From Puia dinghuensis (GTDB taxonomy: Bacteria; Bacteroidota; Bacteroidia; Chitinophagales; Chitinophagaceae), in contig NZ_BMJC01000005.1 of the NCBI RefSeq assembly GCF_014642875.1, positions 186,001 through 250,000 of the forward strand: 64,000 nt of DNA. The letters are read 5' to 3'. Under the pieces are notes generated by a model, which was given only the letters and a program-made list of their open reading frames with translations, did no database searches and was not told the origin of the DNA. The first letter of the stretch is position 1; each line of letters opens with the position of its first letter. Positions 27,078-36,088 of the stretch are shown piece by piece. Made by a program: the position numbers and the translations under genes.

Positions 27078-27785
27078 ATGAAAACGACCTTATTTCTATT
27101 CTCCCTTTTAATCTCTATTGCAAGCAAGTCTCAGCTGACAGATTCTTCCTGGTTAGTCACAAAATACCTTCCCCGATTTTATACTGACACAGGAAAATAC
27201 CTCCCTGACACCAGGTTTATTGACACAAATCACAATGAAAAAACCCTAAAAGACTATAAAGGCAAAATTTTGTATGTAGACATTTGGGCGACATGGTGCG
27301 GAAGCTGCCTGGTTAAATTCCCATATGAAGCGCAGCTCCTGAAACGACTAAAAAACATCCATCTTGACTCCTTAATTCAATTCATTAATATCAACATAGA
27401 CGATTCTGAGCGGCAATGGACCAACGCTCTAAAAAAGTATGGTCCGGTCGGCATCAACCTTTACTGTAACGACACAGCACTTCTTACCAAATGGAATCTT
27501 GCAGCAGTACCTGTCTATATACTTTTAGACTCATCCGGTAAAGTGTTAGGCAAAAATATCTCTCAGCCGGATGAAGCCGGAACGATTGATTATATTCTTT
27601 ATGCCGCTACAAAAGGCTTACATCCCGTACAAGCATTATGGAAAATGAACGAACAGCATCAACTAATGGCGAAATACCGAACATCCAAAGCATTTACTGA
27701 TCCAGAGTACGCAGAATGGTTTAGTATGACTATACAATCATTTATTGAATTTCAAGAGTGGCGGCAGAAACTGCATAGCCGCTAA
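27078..27785 (+). CDS. TlpA-like thioredoxin-fold protein, exported
   Basis: A 235-residue protein with signal peptide MKTTLFLFSLLISIASKSQ and a thioredoxin fold. The redox motif is WATWCGSC (both cysteines present), preceded by LKDYKGKILYVDI, and the cis-Pro loop is LAAVPVYILLDSSGKVLGK. Such proteins reduce disulfides in the periplasm. The gene is clearly more AT-rich than its neighbours in both bases and codons. It is a single gene between an interspersed repeat copy and a repeat remnant, which suggests later acquisition. No partner gene is evident. Confidence 0.85.
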   Translation: MKTTLFLFSLLISIASKSQLTDSSWLVTKYLPRFYTDTGKYLPDTRFIDTNHNEKTLKDYKGKILYVDIWATWCGSCLVKFPYEAQLLKRLKNIHLDSLIQFININIDDSERQWTNALKKYGPVGINLYCNDTALLTKWNLAAVPVYILLDSSGKVLGKNISQPDEAGTIDYILYAATKGLHPVQALWKMNEQHQLMAKYRTSKAFTDPEYAEWFSMTIQSFIEFQEWRQKLHSR

Positions 27786-27831
27786 CCGCAGCTAGCCCCA
27801 TGCACCAAAACGACCCATACCTCATTTATAA

Positions 27832-27866
27832 ACTGACAAGGCAGCATTGCTACTGCCTTGTCCAGT
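27832..27866 (+). terminator. Terminator-like hairpin
   Basis: ACAAGGCAG (27836-27844) and CTGCCTTGT (27853-27861) form a perfect stem, extended by ACTG/CAGT. The T-tract is poor. It lies between the convergent thioredoxin and DUF1735 genes. Confidence 0.5.
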
Positions 27867-27881
27867 TTAGTCACCCCTACG

Positions 27882-27917
27882 CGCCCTCGCCTAACGGCTC
27901 GGGCGCCGCAGGCGCCC
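27882..27917. repeat. Interspersed repeat remnant with palindrome
   Basis: GCCCTCGCCTAACGGCTCGGGC resembles the middle of the copy at 26882. It runs into GGGCGCC-GCA-GGCGCCC (27901-27917), a perfect palindrome with a 3-nt loop, directly after the DUF1735 stop codon. Confidence 0.6.
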
Positions 27918-27918
27918 C

Positions 27919-28455
27919 CTACCTGCTAAACAACCACATATAAGTCGCCGAATTCCCACTCACGATAAGATTCTGCCCCGTATTCGTCGAAGCACTCACA
28001 ATCGCCAAAGGCAACGCATAACTATGATGCGCCGGAAACTGGCTCATATTAAGGACAACATCCAGCCGCCCCACCCGGTAACCCGGATTCACCGTAGCCG
28101 TGGTCTTCAATGTATACAAATTGGAAGGCAATACCGTAAACGAAGTACCATTCGCCGTATTATAAGCGGAGATCTGCGACGTATCCACCTTCACCGTCAC
28201 CGTCACCGTACTGCTCAGCACCTGCGGCGAAGCCACCACGACAGCCACCGCAGTATCGATATTCGCAGAGGGACCACCCACCGAATCCGGAACATACGCA
28301 AAAGGCCCCGTAACCCCATTCGCCGGACTCAACCCAAACTCAATTATCGGCTGGGAATTGGAGACATCGATATAGGGAGTGTCCTTCAGGCACGAACTCA
28401 TTCCCACCGCGAAGCAGCAGCAAAGGCAGACTATAATTAAATTCTTTATTTTCAT
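27919..28455 (-). CDS. DUF1735-type surface lipoprotein
   Basis: A 178-residue lipoprotein: MKIKNLIIVCLCCCFAVGMS then SC, with the lipid Cys at residue 22. The body has the DUF1735 pattern, with strands such as TVTVTVKVDTSQISAYNTAN and the Gly-Tyr segment NPGYRVGRLDVVLNMSQF. DUF1735 proteins usually accompany SusC/SusD pairs and bind glycans or present them to the receptor. It is the third gene of the susC-susD operon, 50 bp after susD. Confidence 0.85.
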   Translation of the reverse strand: MKIKNLIIVCLCCCFAVGMSSCLKDTPYIDVSNSQPIIEFGLSPANGVTGPFAYVPDSVGGPSANIDTAVAVVVASPQVLSSTVTVTVKVDTSQISAYNTANGTSFTVLPSNLYTLKTTATVNPGYRVGRLDVVLNMSQFPAHHSYALPLAIVSASTNTGQNLIVSGNSATYMWLFSR

Positions 28456-28505
28456 AATTCGTTTTTTAAGTGTTAAATCCAGGAAACATCATTCGCTCCC
28501 CGCAA

Positions 28506-30005
28506 TCACTGCCCCCAAAATATTTTCGTCCAGAGATCCGAAGCCTGCTGATGCTGCGCATCCACATTCGCCGTATTCTGCGTATACTCCGTTTCTGGAT
28601 AAAGCAGCCGCTTAGGCATAGGCGTACCCGGCACCGCTTGAGAAGGCGTAGCGATCACCGGATAACCCACCCGCCGGTAGTCGCAATACGCCTCAAACCC
28701 ATCCAGCTCACACTCGGCTACCCATTTCTGGTAAAATATCGTCTGCAACGGACTGGGCGAAGTAGCAATATTCACATACTGACTCGTCGAACCCGCAATA
28801 AATGCATCCGCCGACGCCGTCGGATTGGCCACGCCCAGGTAACGGAACGACTCCTCCACCCCCTTCTGAAACAGCGTCTGATAATTACCGGTCATCAACC
28901 CACGCTGCACCGCTTCCGCCTGCATAAAATAGGACTGAGCGGCCGAGAACAACAACGCCGGCATCGCAGCGCTTTGCAGGATGCCTGACCCTATCGAACT
29001 CAGCTGAGGCGTAGAAGTAAGCCCGCTGCCGAAGAAGTTCCCGCCAAAACCACCCACCGAATTCTTGGTATAGAAATAACCGATCCGCGGGTCGTTCGTC
29101 GAGGTCAGGAAATTCAGCATGAAGGTATTCGCAATGAAAAAGTTGTTGTTCTGCGTAGGCGTCGTCGTGCCGGGCAGGAACCCATAGTTCGCCCAAAACG
29201 GATTCTGCTTCAGGTTCTGATCCACAAAACCCGGATTGATAAGCGCATCCTGGCCTGCGCCAAGAAAACCGCCCCCCTGCGCTACGATTGAACTGATCAC
29301 CGACCCTGCATACGTCTGGTCGCCATTGGGCACCAGGCGCAGCGCCATCCGTAATTTTATCGTATTGGCAAACTGGATCCACAGCGTCTTGTTCCCCTTG
29401 AACATGATGTCGGCCGCATCGTCTGCCGTGGACTGGGAAGCCGACAGCTGCGTAATAGCCGAATCGATCTGTGTCACCAGCGACTTATAGATAGTCGCCG
29501 CGTCATCATAGGCCGGCGTGATCGTGACACTGGGCTGGCAGGCCTGGCTATAAGGAATATTGCCAAACTGGTCCACCAGGTTCTCGAAGAGCATGGCCCG
29601 CATCACCCGGGAAGCACCAGGCAATACAGAATGAGCGGTACTGTTGGCCATCACAAAATTGAAGTCATAAATATTGTGGTAATTGGACGCCCAGTTGCCA
29701 TCGGAAAAGCTGGTGGTCAGGCCAAACGTCTCCATCTGCTCCTGCGACCCCGATGGCGCAAAAGAAGTGGTCCTGGCAAAGTACTGCATCCACTGCGTCG
29801 CATAGTCATAATTGTCGGTAGCGTCCGATATATTGAACCCCAGTTTATCCTGAGCCACCGTCACCATCGCCTGGGCAAAAACGTCCGCTCCCTTCAACTG
29901 CGCAATTGGAAGGCCATTCGGGTCGGTCTGGTTCGTATTGAGCTCCTTATTGCAGGAGGCAGCCGCAATGGCCACCACACAAATAAATAACAATTGTTTT
30001 CCCAT
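28506..30005 (-). CDS. SusD/RagB-family nutrient-binding lipoprotein (SusD-like_2 type)
   Basis: A 499-residue outer-membrane lipoprotein. The signal MGKQLLFICVVAIAAASC places the lipid Cys at residue 18. Helical TPR-like segments typical of SusD-like_2 proteins follow, for example ASRVMRAMLFENLVDQFGNI, IMFKGNKTLWIQFANTIKLR and AAQSYFMQAEAVQRGLMTG. It forms the lid on the SusC barrel and captures substrate at the cell surface. The gene follows susC by 17 bp. Substrate is unknown; no glycoside hydrolase lies in the window. Confidence 0.92.
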   Translation of the reverse strand: MGKQLLFICVVAIAAASCNKELNTNQTDPNGLPIAQLKGADVFAQAMVTVAQDKLGFNISDATDNYDYATQWMQYFARTTSFAPSGSQEQMETFGLTTSFSDGNWASNYHNIYDFNFVMANSTAHSVLPGASRVMRAMLFENLVDQFGNIPYSQACQPSVTITPAYDDAATIYKSLVTQIDSAITQLSASQSTADDAADIMFKGNKTLWIQFANTIKLRMALRLVPNGDQTYAGSVISSIVAQGGGFLGAGQDALINPGFVDQNLKQNPFWANYGFLPGTTTPTQNNNFFIANTFMLNFLTSTNDPRIGYFYTKNSVGGFGGNFFGSGLTSTPQLSSIGSGILQSAAMPALLFSAAQSYFMQAEAVQRGLMTGNYQTLFQKGVEESFRYLGVANPTASADAFIAGSTSQYVNIATSPSPLQTIFYQKWVAECELDGFEAYCDYRRVGYPVIATPSQAVPGTPMPKRLLYPETEYTQNTANVDAQHQQASDLWTKIFWGQ

Positions 30006-30022
30006 ATAATATGTTTATCGGA

Positions 30023-33000
30023 TTAGAAGATATTAGCCGTCAACGAAAAGCTGATGATCCTCGTCGGCGGTGTCTGGAACTCTGTCGTATAGCCCACGGC
30101 ATTCCCCGCGCCATTCGTGCTGAACTCCGGATCCGACCAGATATTCGTCTTCGGTCTCCACATAAACAGGTTCCGGCCGATAGCCGACAGTTGTAACCCC
30201 CTGATCACCTGCTGCGTTCCAAGCCACTTCTTCGGGAAGTCATAGGTAAGCGAAAGCTCCCGCAACTTGATGAAAGCAGCGCTGACAGTATAAGGCGTCC
30301 CTATCTGGTTAAGATAATTCGCCCACCAGAAGATCGAATTGGGCAAACCGGGGAACCCCGACGTGATGGGAACATTCGTATTCGGAGTATACTTCCCCGG
30401 CGAGGTCTGGATCACCGAATTCGGATAGATAAAGGCCTGCCGGTTCTGCGCGTCGAAGGAAGAGATGCCCGCGAAATCCATCGCATTGCCTTCCTCGTTC
30501 AAGATCTTGGCGCCTCCCCGGTAGTCGAACACCGCATGCAGCGAAAAGCCCTTATACTGAAGCGTGGGTGATATCCCCACGAAATATTTGTAGTTGGTGT
30601 TCCCGGCATCGATCAGGTCCGGGCTGAAGGAAGGCAGCCCCGTCGTCCCATCCACGATCACATGGCCGGTGGGGTCTCGTTTGAAATCCGTTAACCGCAG
30701 CTGGGCATAATCCTTGCCCGGCACCGCAAATACCCCACCAAGCACCACCGTCCCAAAGTTGATCTGGTCCAGCTCGGCCTGGCCCCCTGCAATACTCACC
30801 ACCTTCGAATTCTGGTAAGCGAAATTGGCCGAAATATTCGCCCGGAAATCGCCTATTCTGAACAAGGGCGTCAGGTTAAGGTCTATTTCCACCCCGTTGT
30901 TATCGATCTCCCCGGCATTGGTTAAATAGGAATTGATGCCCGCCGCATTCGACGTCTGCAGGGGGATGGTCTGATTCTTGGCCTTCTGGTCATAGTAGTT
31001 GACTTCCAGGTTCACCCGGTTGGCAAACAATCCCAACTGGAAACCGCCTTCGAAGGATTCGGTCTTCTCAGGCTGCAGGCCGTTCTGCACCGCTGCCGTA
31101 CTCTGCGAGAACCCGCGCAGCGCCCCGTAGGGAAACCCGCTTCCCACCGTCGTGATCGGATAGATAGAATAGGCGCCAAAATTGGGCAGCGCCACCGAAT
31201 ATCCGCCAAGATTCTTACCACCGGCGATATTGCCCATGACACCCAACTCATTATAGCCCTCCAACGAAACATTACCCGTCCCGGCATATCCCACCCTCAC
31301 CTTCAGGAAGGACACCGTGTTGCTGTTGTGCAGGAAAGCCAGCTTGTCGCTCAACACCGCAGACATATCCACCGAAGGATAGCTAAAGCTCCTGTTCCCC
31401 GGAGAAAGAATGGACGTCCAGTCATTCCTGAACGATCCATGCAGGAAAAGCCAGGAGTCATACCCTATGGACAGATCGCCATAGACAGACTGGTCATAAC
31501 GTTTGTAGCTGAAGATCGCATCCGCGCTGCCATCACCATGCGTAGTCTTGGTATAGAAAGAAGGAATGAGGTTCTGCCCTACCACAGGTCCCGAATTCAC
31601 CTGGTTGGAATTCCAGTCGCCATAGCTCGACCTGCGCCGCCAGTTGCCGCCCGCAATAAGCGTGAACTTGAAATGATCCGTTTTCCTGACAGCCGTCAGG
31701 AACCCATCCACATTCCCGTCGTCATAATGCGAAGTAATGTCCTCCTTTTGGTATCCTACATTTCCGGGGAAGACCGCCAGGTTGCTGAATCCCCAGGGAC
31801 CCCCACTGGCCGATAGCCAGGAGGGGAAGTTGATGCTGTCTATAAAGGCCGGCGCATCTATCGTAGTCCGGCTGTAGCCCCCTCTCGCCGTCAACGTAAG
31901 CCACGGGTTCACCTTGTAGCTCACCGAAAGATTGCTGATCAGCTGATCGGTCTTTTTCTTCGATCGGGCATCGAACACCTGCACCCAGGGGTTGGGGAAA
32001 TATGCGTCCACAAAACCCTGGTTATAAGCGAAATCGTTGATATTCTTTATACTCTTCAGGTCTACGCTCGGCAGCATGTTCATGACGTTCCAGTACACCG
32101 GCCTGTTCTGGAAGTAGGAGTTGCCGGCAATGTCGGTCTGTACACTATTATAACTGACACCCCCGCTGAGCTCGAACCGCCCGGCATGCAGGTTCCCATT
32201 GATCCGGCCACCATCCCTTGAATAAGTATCATATGGCACAACCCCCTGCTTGCTGGTGTGCTCGCCCGAAAAATAGACCCCGCCGATCTTCGCATTCCCA
32301 AAGGAACCAGACAACTTGTTCTGGTCACCTACCCCCGTTTGGAAGAAATCCTTTCTGCCGTTAGGCACCGACCGGTACGGGATAAACCGCCAGGTCTGAT
32401 TCGCATTCTCTCCTATCGGAATGGAATCCAGGTGGAAATCCTTGCTGTTATAGGCTTCCCCAAAACTTTCATTCTCGAATGGCACGGTCTGCACCAGACC
32501 GGTCCAGGGATTGATAAACTGGATAGTGCCCCCCGTGGACGGATTTGGCCATGTGCCCGGCGGCTCACCACCCCAGCCACTATATTCATTTTGAAGCGAT
32601 GGGAAATAAGAAATAGATTCGAAACTGACGGTGTTCTGGTAAGTCAGCGACAACTTACCCCTTCCTTTTCTCGTTGTAATGGCCATCACACCGTTGGACG
32701 CCGCCATTCCATAAAGAGCCGCTGCATTAGACCCCTTCAGGATGGTCACATCCTCGATATCGCTGGGGTTCAGGTTCGCCAGATAGGTCTGGTCAACCGG
32801 GATACCATCTATGACGATCAGCGCCGAATTGCTGCCTTCGATCGACCGGCTTCCCCGGAAGGTCACCTTTACCTGCGGGTCTACTCCATTGTCCGCCAGC
32901 CGGATATCCACACCGGACACCTTGGCGGCAAGCCCCGTCGCCGTGTTCACCACTGCCGCCTGGTTAAGTTCGGCCGTTTTTATAGAAGTGGTCGCATAAC

Positions 33001-33370
33001 CAAGCTCCCTGGCCTGCCTTCGGATGCCCAGCGCCGTTGTAACGGTGACTTCCGACAGATTCTGCGTCTGGGGAACAAGCCGCGCATCCATCCGGAGCGC
33101 CTGGCCCACCCTTAATTCCTGGCGCGCCATCCCCGTCGACGTGACGACAAGCACCTCCCCGGGCGCTACTTTAATAGCAAATTTGCCGTTGGCGTCAGCC
33201 ACGGCCGTAGTCTTCGTTCCTTTCACTTGGATTGTTGCAAATGGAATGGGTGTCCCCGCGGTATCCGTGACCGTCCCGGTCACTTCCCGGGTCTGGGCAT
33301 GGAGCACGCCCGCAACCCCCATCCAACCGCAGAATAGCAGCAGTAGTCTCAGCAGCAGTAGTTTTCTCAT
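30023..33370 (-). CDS. SusC/RagA-family TonB-linked outer-membrane transporter
   Basis: A 1115-residue protein. Signal peptide MRKLLLLRLLLLFCGWMGVA ends near LHAQ. A carboxypeptidase-regulatory-like domain follows (REVTGTVTDTAGTPIPFATI), then the plug with the SusC signature GVDPQVKVTFRGSRSIEGSN, ALIVIDGIPVDQTYLANLNP and ILKGSNAAALYGMAASNGVM. The barrel ends RIISFSLTANIF. It imports an oligosaccharide or peptide with SusD and DUF1735 proteins encoded just downstream. There is no anti-sigma or hybrid two-component regulator beside it. A hairpin in its leader and a separate structured RNA lie upstream. Confidence 0.93.
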   Translation of the reverse strand: MRKLLLLRLLLLFCGWMGVAGVLHAQTREVTGTVTDTAGTPIPFATIQVKGTKTTAVADANGKFAIKVAPGEVLVVTSTGMARQELRVGQALRMDARLVPQTQNLSEVTVTTALGIRRQARELGYATTSIKTAELNQAAVVNTATGLAAKVSGVDIRLADNGVDPQVKVTFRGSRSIEGSNSALIVIDGIPVDQTYLANLNPSDIEDVTILKGSNAAALYGMAASNGVMAITTRKGRGKLSLTYQNTVSFESISYFPSLQNEYSGWGGEPPGTWPNPSTGGTIQFINPWTGLVQTVPFENESFGEAYNSKDFHLDSIPIGENANQTWRFIPYRSVPNGRKDFFQTGVGDQNKLSGSFGNAKIGGVYFSGEHTSKQGVVPYDTYSRDGGRINGNLHAGRFELSGGVSYNSVQTDIAGNSYFQNRPVYWNVMNMLPSVDLKSIKNINDFAYNQGFVDAYFPNPWVQVFDARSKKKTDQLISNLSVSYKVNPWLTLTARGGYSRTTIDAPAFIDSINFPSWLSASGGPWGFSNLAVFPGNVGYQKEDITSHYDDGNVDGFLTAVRKTDHFKFTLIAGGNWRRRSSYGDWNSNQVNSGPVVGQNLIPSFYTKTTHGDGSADAIFSYKRYDQSVYGDLSIGYDSWLFLHGSFRNDWTSILSPGNRSFSYPSVDMSAVLSDKLAFLHNSNTVSFLKVRVGYAGTGNVSLEGYNELGVMGNIAGGKNLGGYSVALPNFGAYSIYPITTVGSGFPYGALRGFSQSTAAVQNGLQPEKTESFEGGFQLGLFANRVNLEVNYYDQKAKNQTIPLQTSNAAGINSYLTNAGEIDNNGVEIDLNLTPLFRIGDFRANISANFAYQNSKVVSIAGGQAELDQINFGTVVLGGVFAVPGKDYAQLRLTDFKRDPTGHVIVDGTTGLPSFSPDLIDAGNTNYKYFVGISPTLQYKGFSLHAVFDYRGGAKILNEEGNAMDFAGISSFDAQNRQAFIYPNSVIQTSPGKYTPNTNVPITSGFPGLPNSIFWWANYLNQIGTPYTVSAAFIKLRELSLTYDFPKKWLGTQQVIRGLQLSAIGRNLFMWRPKTNIWSDPEFSTNGAGNAVGYTTEFQTPPTRIISFSLTANIF

Positions 33371-33409
33371 TTCCGTTCGGTTTAAATAGTAGATAAATAA
33401 ATGTTTTCT

Positions 33410-33430
33410 TTACCGGCTTTTGGCCGGTAA
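33410..33430 (-). promoter_or_regulatory. Hairpin in the susC leader
   Basis: TTACCGGC (33410-33417) and GCCGGTAA (33423-33430) pair perfectly, 40 bp before the susC start codon. It could influence message stability or translation. A regulatory role is inference. Confidence 0.4.
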
Positions 33431-33699
33431 CAGCAGTCTCAGCTGTTAACTTTACAAGAGAGACAAAAAAATTTAGCGAAAGATTGCAAACGAGCACTCG
33501 GTTTCTAACCGAAGCAAGAAAATTGAAAACCCAATGCTGATTTTCACCTACCGAAATGGCGAAAGAAACACCTACTCTCCGTTCGGCCGGCAAATAAGAG
33601 CGAGTCCCCGACGATACCGTTGAAGAAAACCGCCGAACGGTTGAAACGAAAACGCAGATGGAATTAGATGAATGGCACTCGGTCGAAAAAGAAGGTGGA

Positions 33700-33728
33700 A
33701 AAAAGAGCAGGTGGTAGAAACCACCTGC
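33700..33728 (-). terminator. Intrinsic terminator of the candidate RNA
   Basis: GCAGGTGGT (33707-33715) and ACCACCTGC (33720-33728) form a perfect 9-bp stem with a 4-nt loop. On the minus strand it is followed by TCTTTTTT. Confidence 0.8.
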
Positions 33729-33825
33729 GGGTCACATGAGAAAACTTCTAAGGACAACTCGTAATTGAATCCGGGGAAGTTGCCCGTTAGTGAAATACCT
33801 TTCCCCCGGAATAAGTTTTATTAAC
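33700..33825 (-). ncRNA. Candidate structured small RNA of about 125 nt upstream of susC
   Basis: Read on the minus strand, a promoter-like pair is followed by a nested fold. AAAACTT (33813-33819) pairs with AAGTTTT (33741-33747). The contiguous ATTCCGGGG (33804-33812) pairs with CCCCGGATT (33768-33776), with a 20-nt bulge on the 3' side only. A strong intrinsic terminator closes the unit. A frame of 87 codons crosses the region (33732-33995), but its protein looks random, so an RNA product is preferred. It matches no RNA family I can name. Confidence 0.5.
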
Positions 33826-33828
33826 ACG

Positions 33829-33856
33829 GAAAGATAATCACATTTCACACGGGCAA
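33829..33856 (-). promoter_or_regulatory. Promoter of the candidate RNA
   Basis: On the minus strand TTG (33856-33854) is separated by 17 bp from TATCTTTC (33836-33829), one base off TAnnTTTG. The predicted start is near 33825, just before the folded region. Confidence 0.5.
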
Positions 33857-34134
33857 TCGGGTAAACTGACTCAAACGGGAAATTTCCGTGTCCAATGGTT
33901 CTATTGGCGGTATGAACGTCCCGCCGCTCAACCCTCTGCTTGTCCGCTCGTACCTCGCTTAAATTCCTTTTGCAATTAATTAACTTTTCTATCACGTCAC
34001 AAATTGATTACTTGCCGTTATTCCATTCTACTACACCGCCGTTTCAACCAAAGGAGAGGAATCCGCAGCTTACCCAACTTCCAAATTATCAAAAAGCATT
34101 TGCTCAGGCTTCGCCGCCAGGGCCCCAACCTGCT

Positions 34135-35169
34135 ATGAATAAAAAGATCGTTTTGAACGACCGTGTTGTCAAGTCGATAGGCATCCCTGCCCTGGGCCTG
34201 TTTATCCCTAACCTATCCGGTCTCATCAACAATCGCCTCTACACATACTCCGAACTCGCCGCCTGCTACCTCTTCTTCATCGTCGTCGCCTTCCTCGTAT
34301 GGGAAGGCAACGTCCGCCTAATGTACTTCATCCGCGAGCGATTCCCCTGGTCAAAAAAATCATACTATAAGATCATCGTCGCCCTCTTCTTCGCCAACAT
34401 CGTCTATTCCGGCGCCATCTCCCTGCTGCTGCTCCGCCTCTGGCAGTACTGCTCGCGCGAAACACAAGGCGACAACCAACATCTCATCAACACCGTCCTG
34501 ATCATCATCATCGCCGCCTGCTTCATCACTAACATCTATGAGATCCTCTTCCTCAATCTGGAAAAGGAATACAACGAATCCCGGGTCGAACAGCTCAACG
34601 TCGCCAAAGCCCAGGCCGAACTGGAAGCCCTCAAGAACCAGATCGACCCCCACTTCATCTTCAACTCCCTCAACACCCTCTCTTTCCTCATCACCCGTGA
34701 CCCCAAAAACGCCCGGCTATACAACGACACCCTCGCCCGGGTCTACCGTTATATCCTCAGCAATAAGGAAAGAGACCTCGTCCTGCTGCGCGAAGAAGTA
34801 GAGTTCATCAGCAATTATTTCTATCTCCTGAAAATCCGATTCGCTGATGCAATAAGCATGTCTATTGAAATAACTGACCTGTCCGCTGAAAATTTCCTCA
34901 TCCCCCCGATATCCCTGCAGGCCCTCGTGGAAAACGCCATCAAGCATAACGAGTTCAGCGAAAAAAAACCATTGGCCATCGATGTCTCCATTTCGGCCGA
35001 TTATGTCATCGTCCGCAACGTCATGAATCGCCGCAGCAACCCACAGCCAACGTCCAAAATAGGACTGAGCAACCTCGACAACCGCTATAAGCTAATAACC
35101 AAACGAAATATCCAGGTAGAGAACAATTTTGAATCGTTCGTTGTTAAGCTGCCGATCGTCAGGTTCTAG
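34135..35169 (+). CDS. LytS/YehU-type membrane sensor histidine kinase
   Basis: From the ATG at 34135 (MNKKIVLNDRVVKSIGIPAL) the protein has 344 residues; an upstream extension to 33940 looks non-coding. Four membrane helices occupy residues 15-140. A coiled coil (NESRVEQLNVAKAQAELEAL) leads to the His_kinase core QIDPHFIFNSLNTLSFLI, with the phospho-acceptor His near residue 170. The ATPase part has ISLQALVENAIKHNE and a short GLSNLDNRYKL. It should phosphorylate the LytTR regulator encoded 154 bp downstream. The stimulus is unknown. The gene is divergent from susC and the structured RNA. Confidence 0.9.
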   Translation: MNKKIVLNDRVVKSIGIPALGLFIPNLSGLINNRLYTYSELAACYLFFIVVAFLVWEGNVRLMYFIRERFPWSKKSYYKIIVALFFANIVYSGAISLLLLRLWQYCSRETQGDNQHLINTVLIIIIAACFITNIYEILFLNLEKEYNESRVEQLNVAKAQAELEALKNQIDPHFIFNSLNTLSFLITRDPKNARLYNDTLARVYRYILSNKERDLVLLREEVEFISNYFYLLKIRFADAISMSIEITDLSAENFLIPPISLQALVENAIKHNEFSEKKPLAIDVSISADYVIVRNVMNRRSNPQPTSKIGLSNLDNRYKLITKRNIQVENNFESFVVKLPIVRF

Positions 35170-35296
35170 AACCGATCGCCCCGCAGCATTATATTAATCT
35201 CGTCCCCGGTGCAACATTTCCCTATGTGACTACGTCTTATAATTACTCCTTGGCTCCCCTTTACACCAACGGTAATTAAACCAATAGAATAGTAAT

Positions 35297-35304
35297 TAAT
35301 TTTG
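35297..35304 (+). promoter_or_regulatory. TAnnTTTG promoter box of the LytTR gene
   Basis: TAATTTTG fits the consensus and lies 19 bp before the start codon, so the regulator may be transcribed separately from the kinase. Confidence 0.45.
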
Positions 35305-35323
35305 AAAATCAAAACCACGCCAC

Positions 35324-36088
35324 ATGAAAGTCCTTATCGTCGAAGATGAACGCCCCGCCTCGGAGAATCTGGTGGAAGAATTGCAGGCCATCGATGACAA
35401 GATAGACGTGGTCGCTGGTTGCAACAGCGTCGATGAGACCATTCGGTGGTTAAACAAAAACCCCGCCCCCGATCTCATCCTGATGGATATCCAACTGTCC
35501 GACGGACTCTCTTTTAATATTTTCAAAGCCTGCGACATCACCTGCCCCGTCATCTTCACCACAGCCTATGATAAATACCTCACCCAGGCCTTCGAATATA
35601 GTAGCATCGACTATTTGCTAAAACCTATTAGCCAGGACAGATTAAAACACGCGATCAAAAAATACAAGGCCCTCCGCAACCATTTTGTAACCAATCACGA
35701 ACAATGGGCTAACGGAACCAACGGCGACTACGGGCACCATAGCGTAAGATCCCGCATCCTCGTCAGAAAAGGCGTGGAATTCCAGGCCGTCCGCGTCGAA
35801 GACACCGGCTACTTCTTCACCGAACATAAGTTGGTCTTTTTGGTAGACAAAGAGAACCGGAAATACATGGCGGAAAAGAACAACCTCAGCGAGCTCGAGG
35901 AAGAGCTCGATAAGAATATCTTCTATCGGGCAAACCGTAAATTCATCATCAACGCCAACTATATCAAACGCTTCAAACCCATGGAAAGAAGCAAGATCAG
36001 CGTCGAGCTCACCCTCCCGGTCAGCGAAGAGATCATCATCAGCCAGGAGAACGCCGCCTCCTTCAAAAAATGGATCGCGCAATCCTAA
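35324..36088 (+). CDS. LytTR-family response regulator
   Basis: A 254-residue regulator. The receiver domain (1-120) has the acidic pair E7-D8, the phospho-acceptor D55 in LILMDIQLSDG, the Thr/Ser site in VIFTTAYDKY and Lys in DYLLKPIS. After a linker the LytTR DNA-binding domain (about 150-250) shows SRILVRKGVEFQAVRVED, FYRANRKFIINANYIKRFKP and the final strand KISVELTLPVSEE. Partner of the LytS-type kinase. Its stop overlaps the convergent sensor-kinase gene by 4 bp. Confidence 0.93.
   Translation: MKVLIVEDERPASENLVEELQAIDDKIDVVAGCNSVDETIRWLNKNPAPDLILMDIQLSDGLSFNIFKACDITCPVIFTTAYDKYLTQAFEYSSIDYLLKPISQDRLKHAIKKYKALRNHFVTNHEQWANGTNGDYGHHSVRSRILVRKGVEFQAVRVEDTGYFFTEHKLVFLVDKENRKYMAEKNNLSELEEELDKNIFYRANRKFIINANYIKRFKPMERSKISVELTLPVSEEIIISQENAASFKKWIAQS

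Noticed and set aside
33732-33995. An 87-codon minus-strand frame ending just before the terminator at 33728
   Set aside because: The protein looks random, and the promoter-like pair lies inside the frame, downstream of its start. A structured RNA explains the terminator better.
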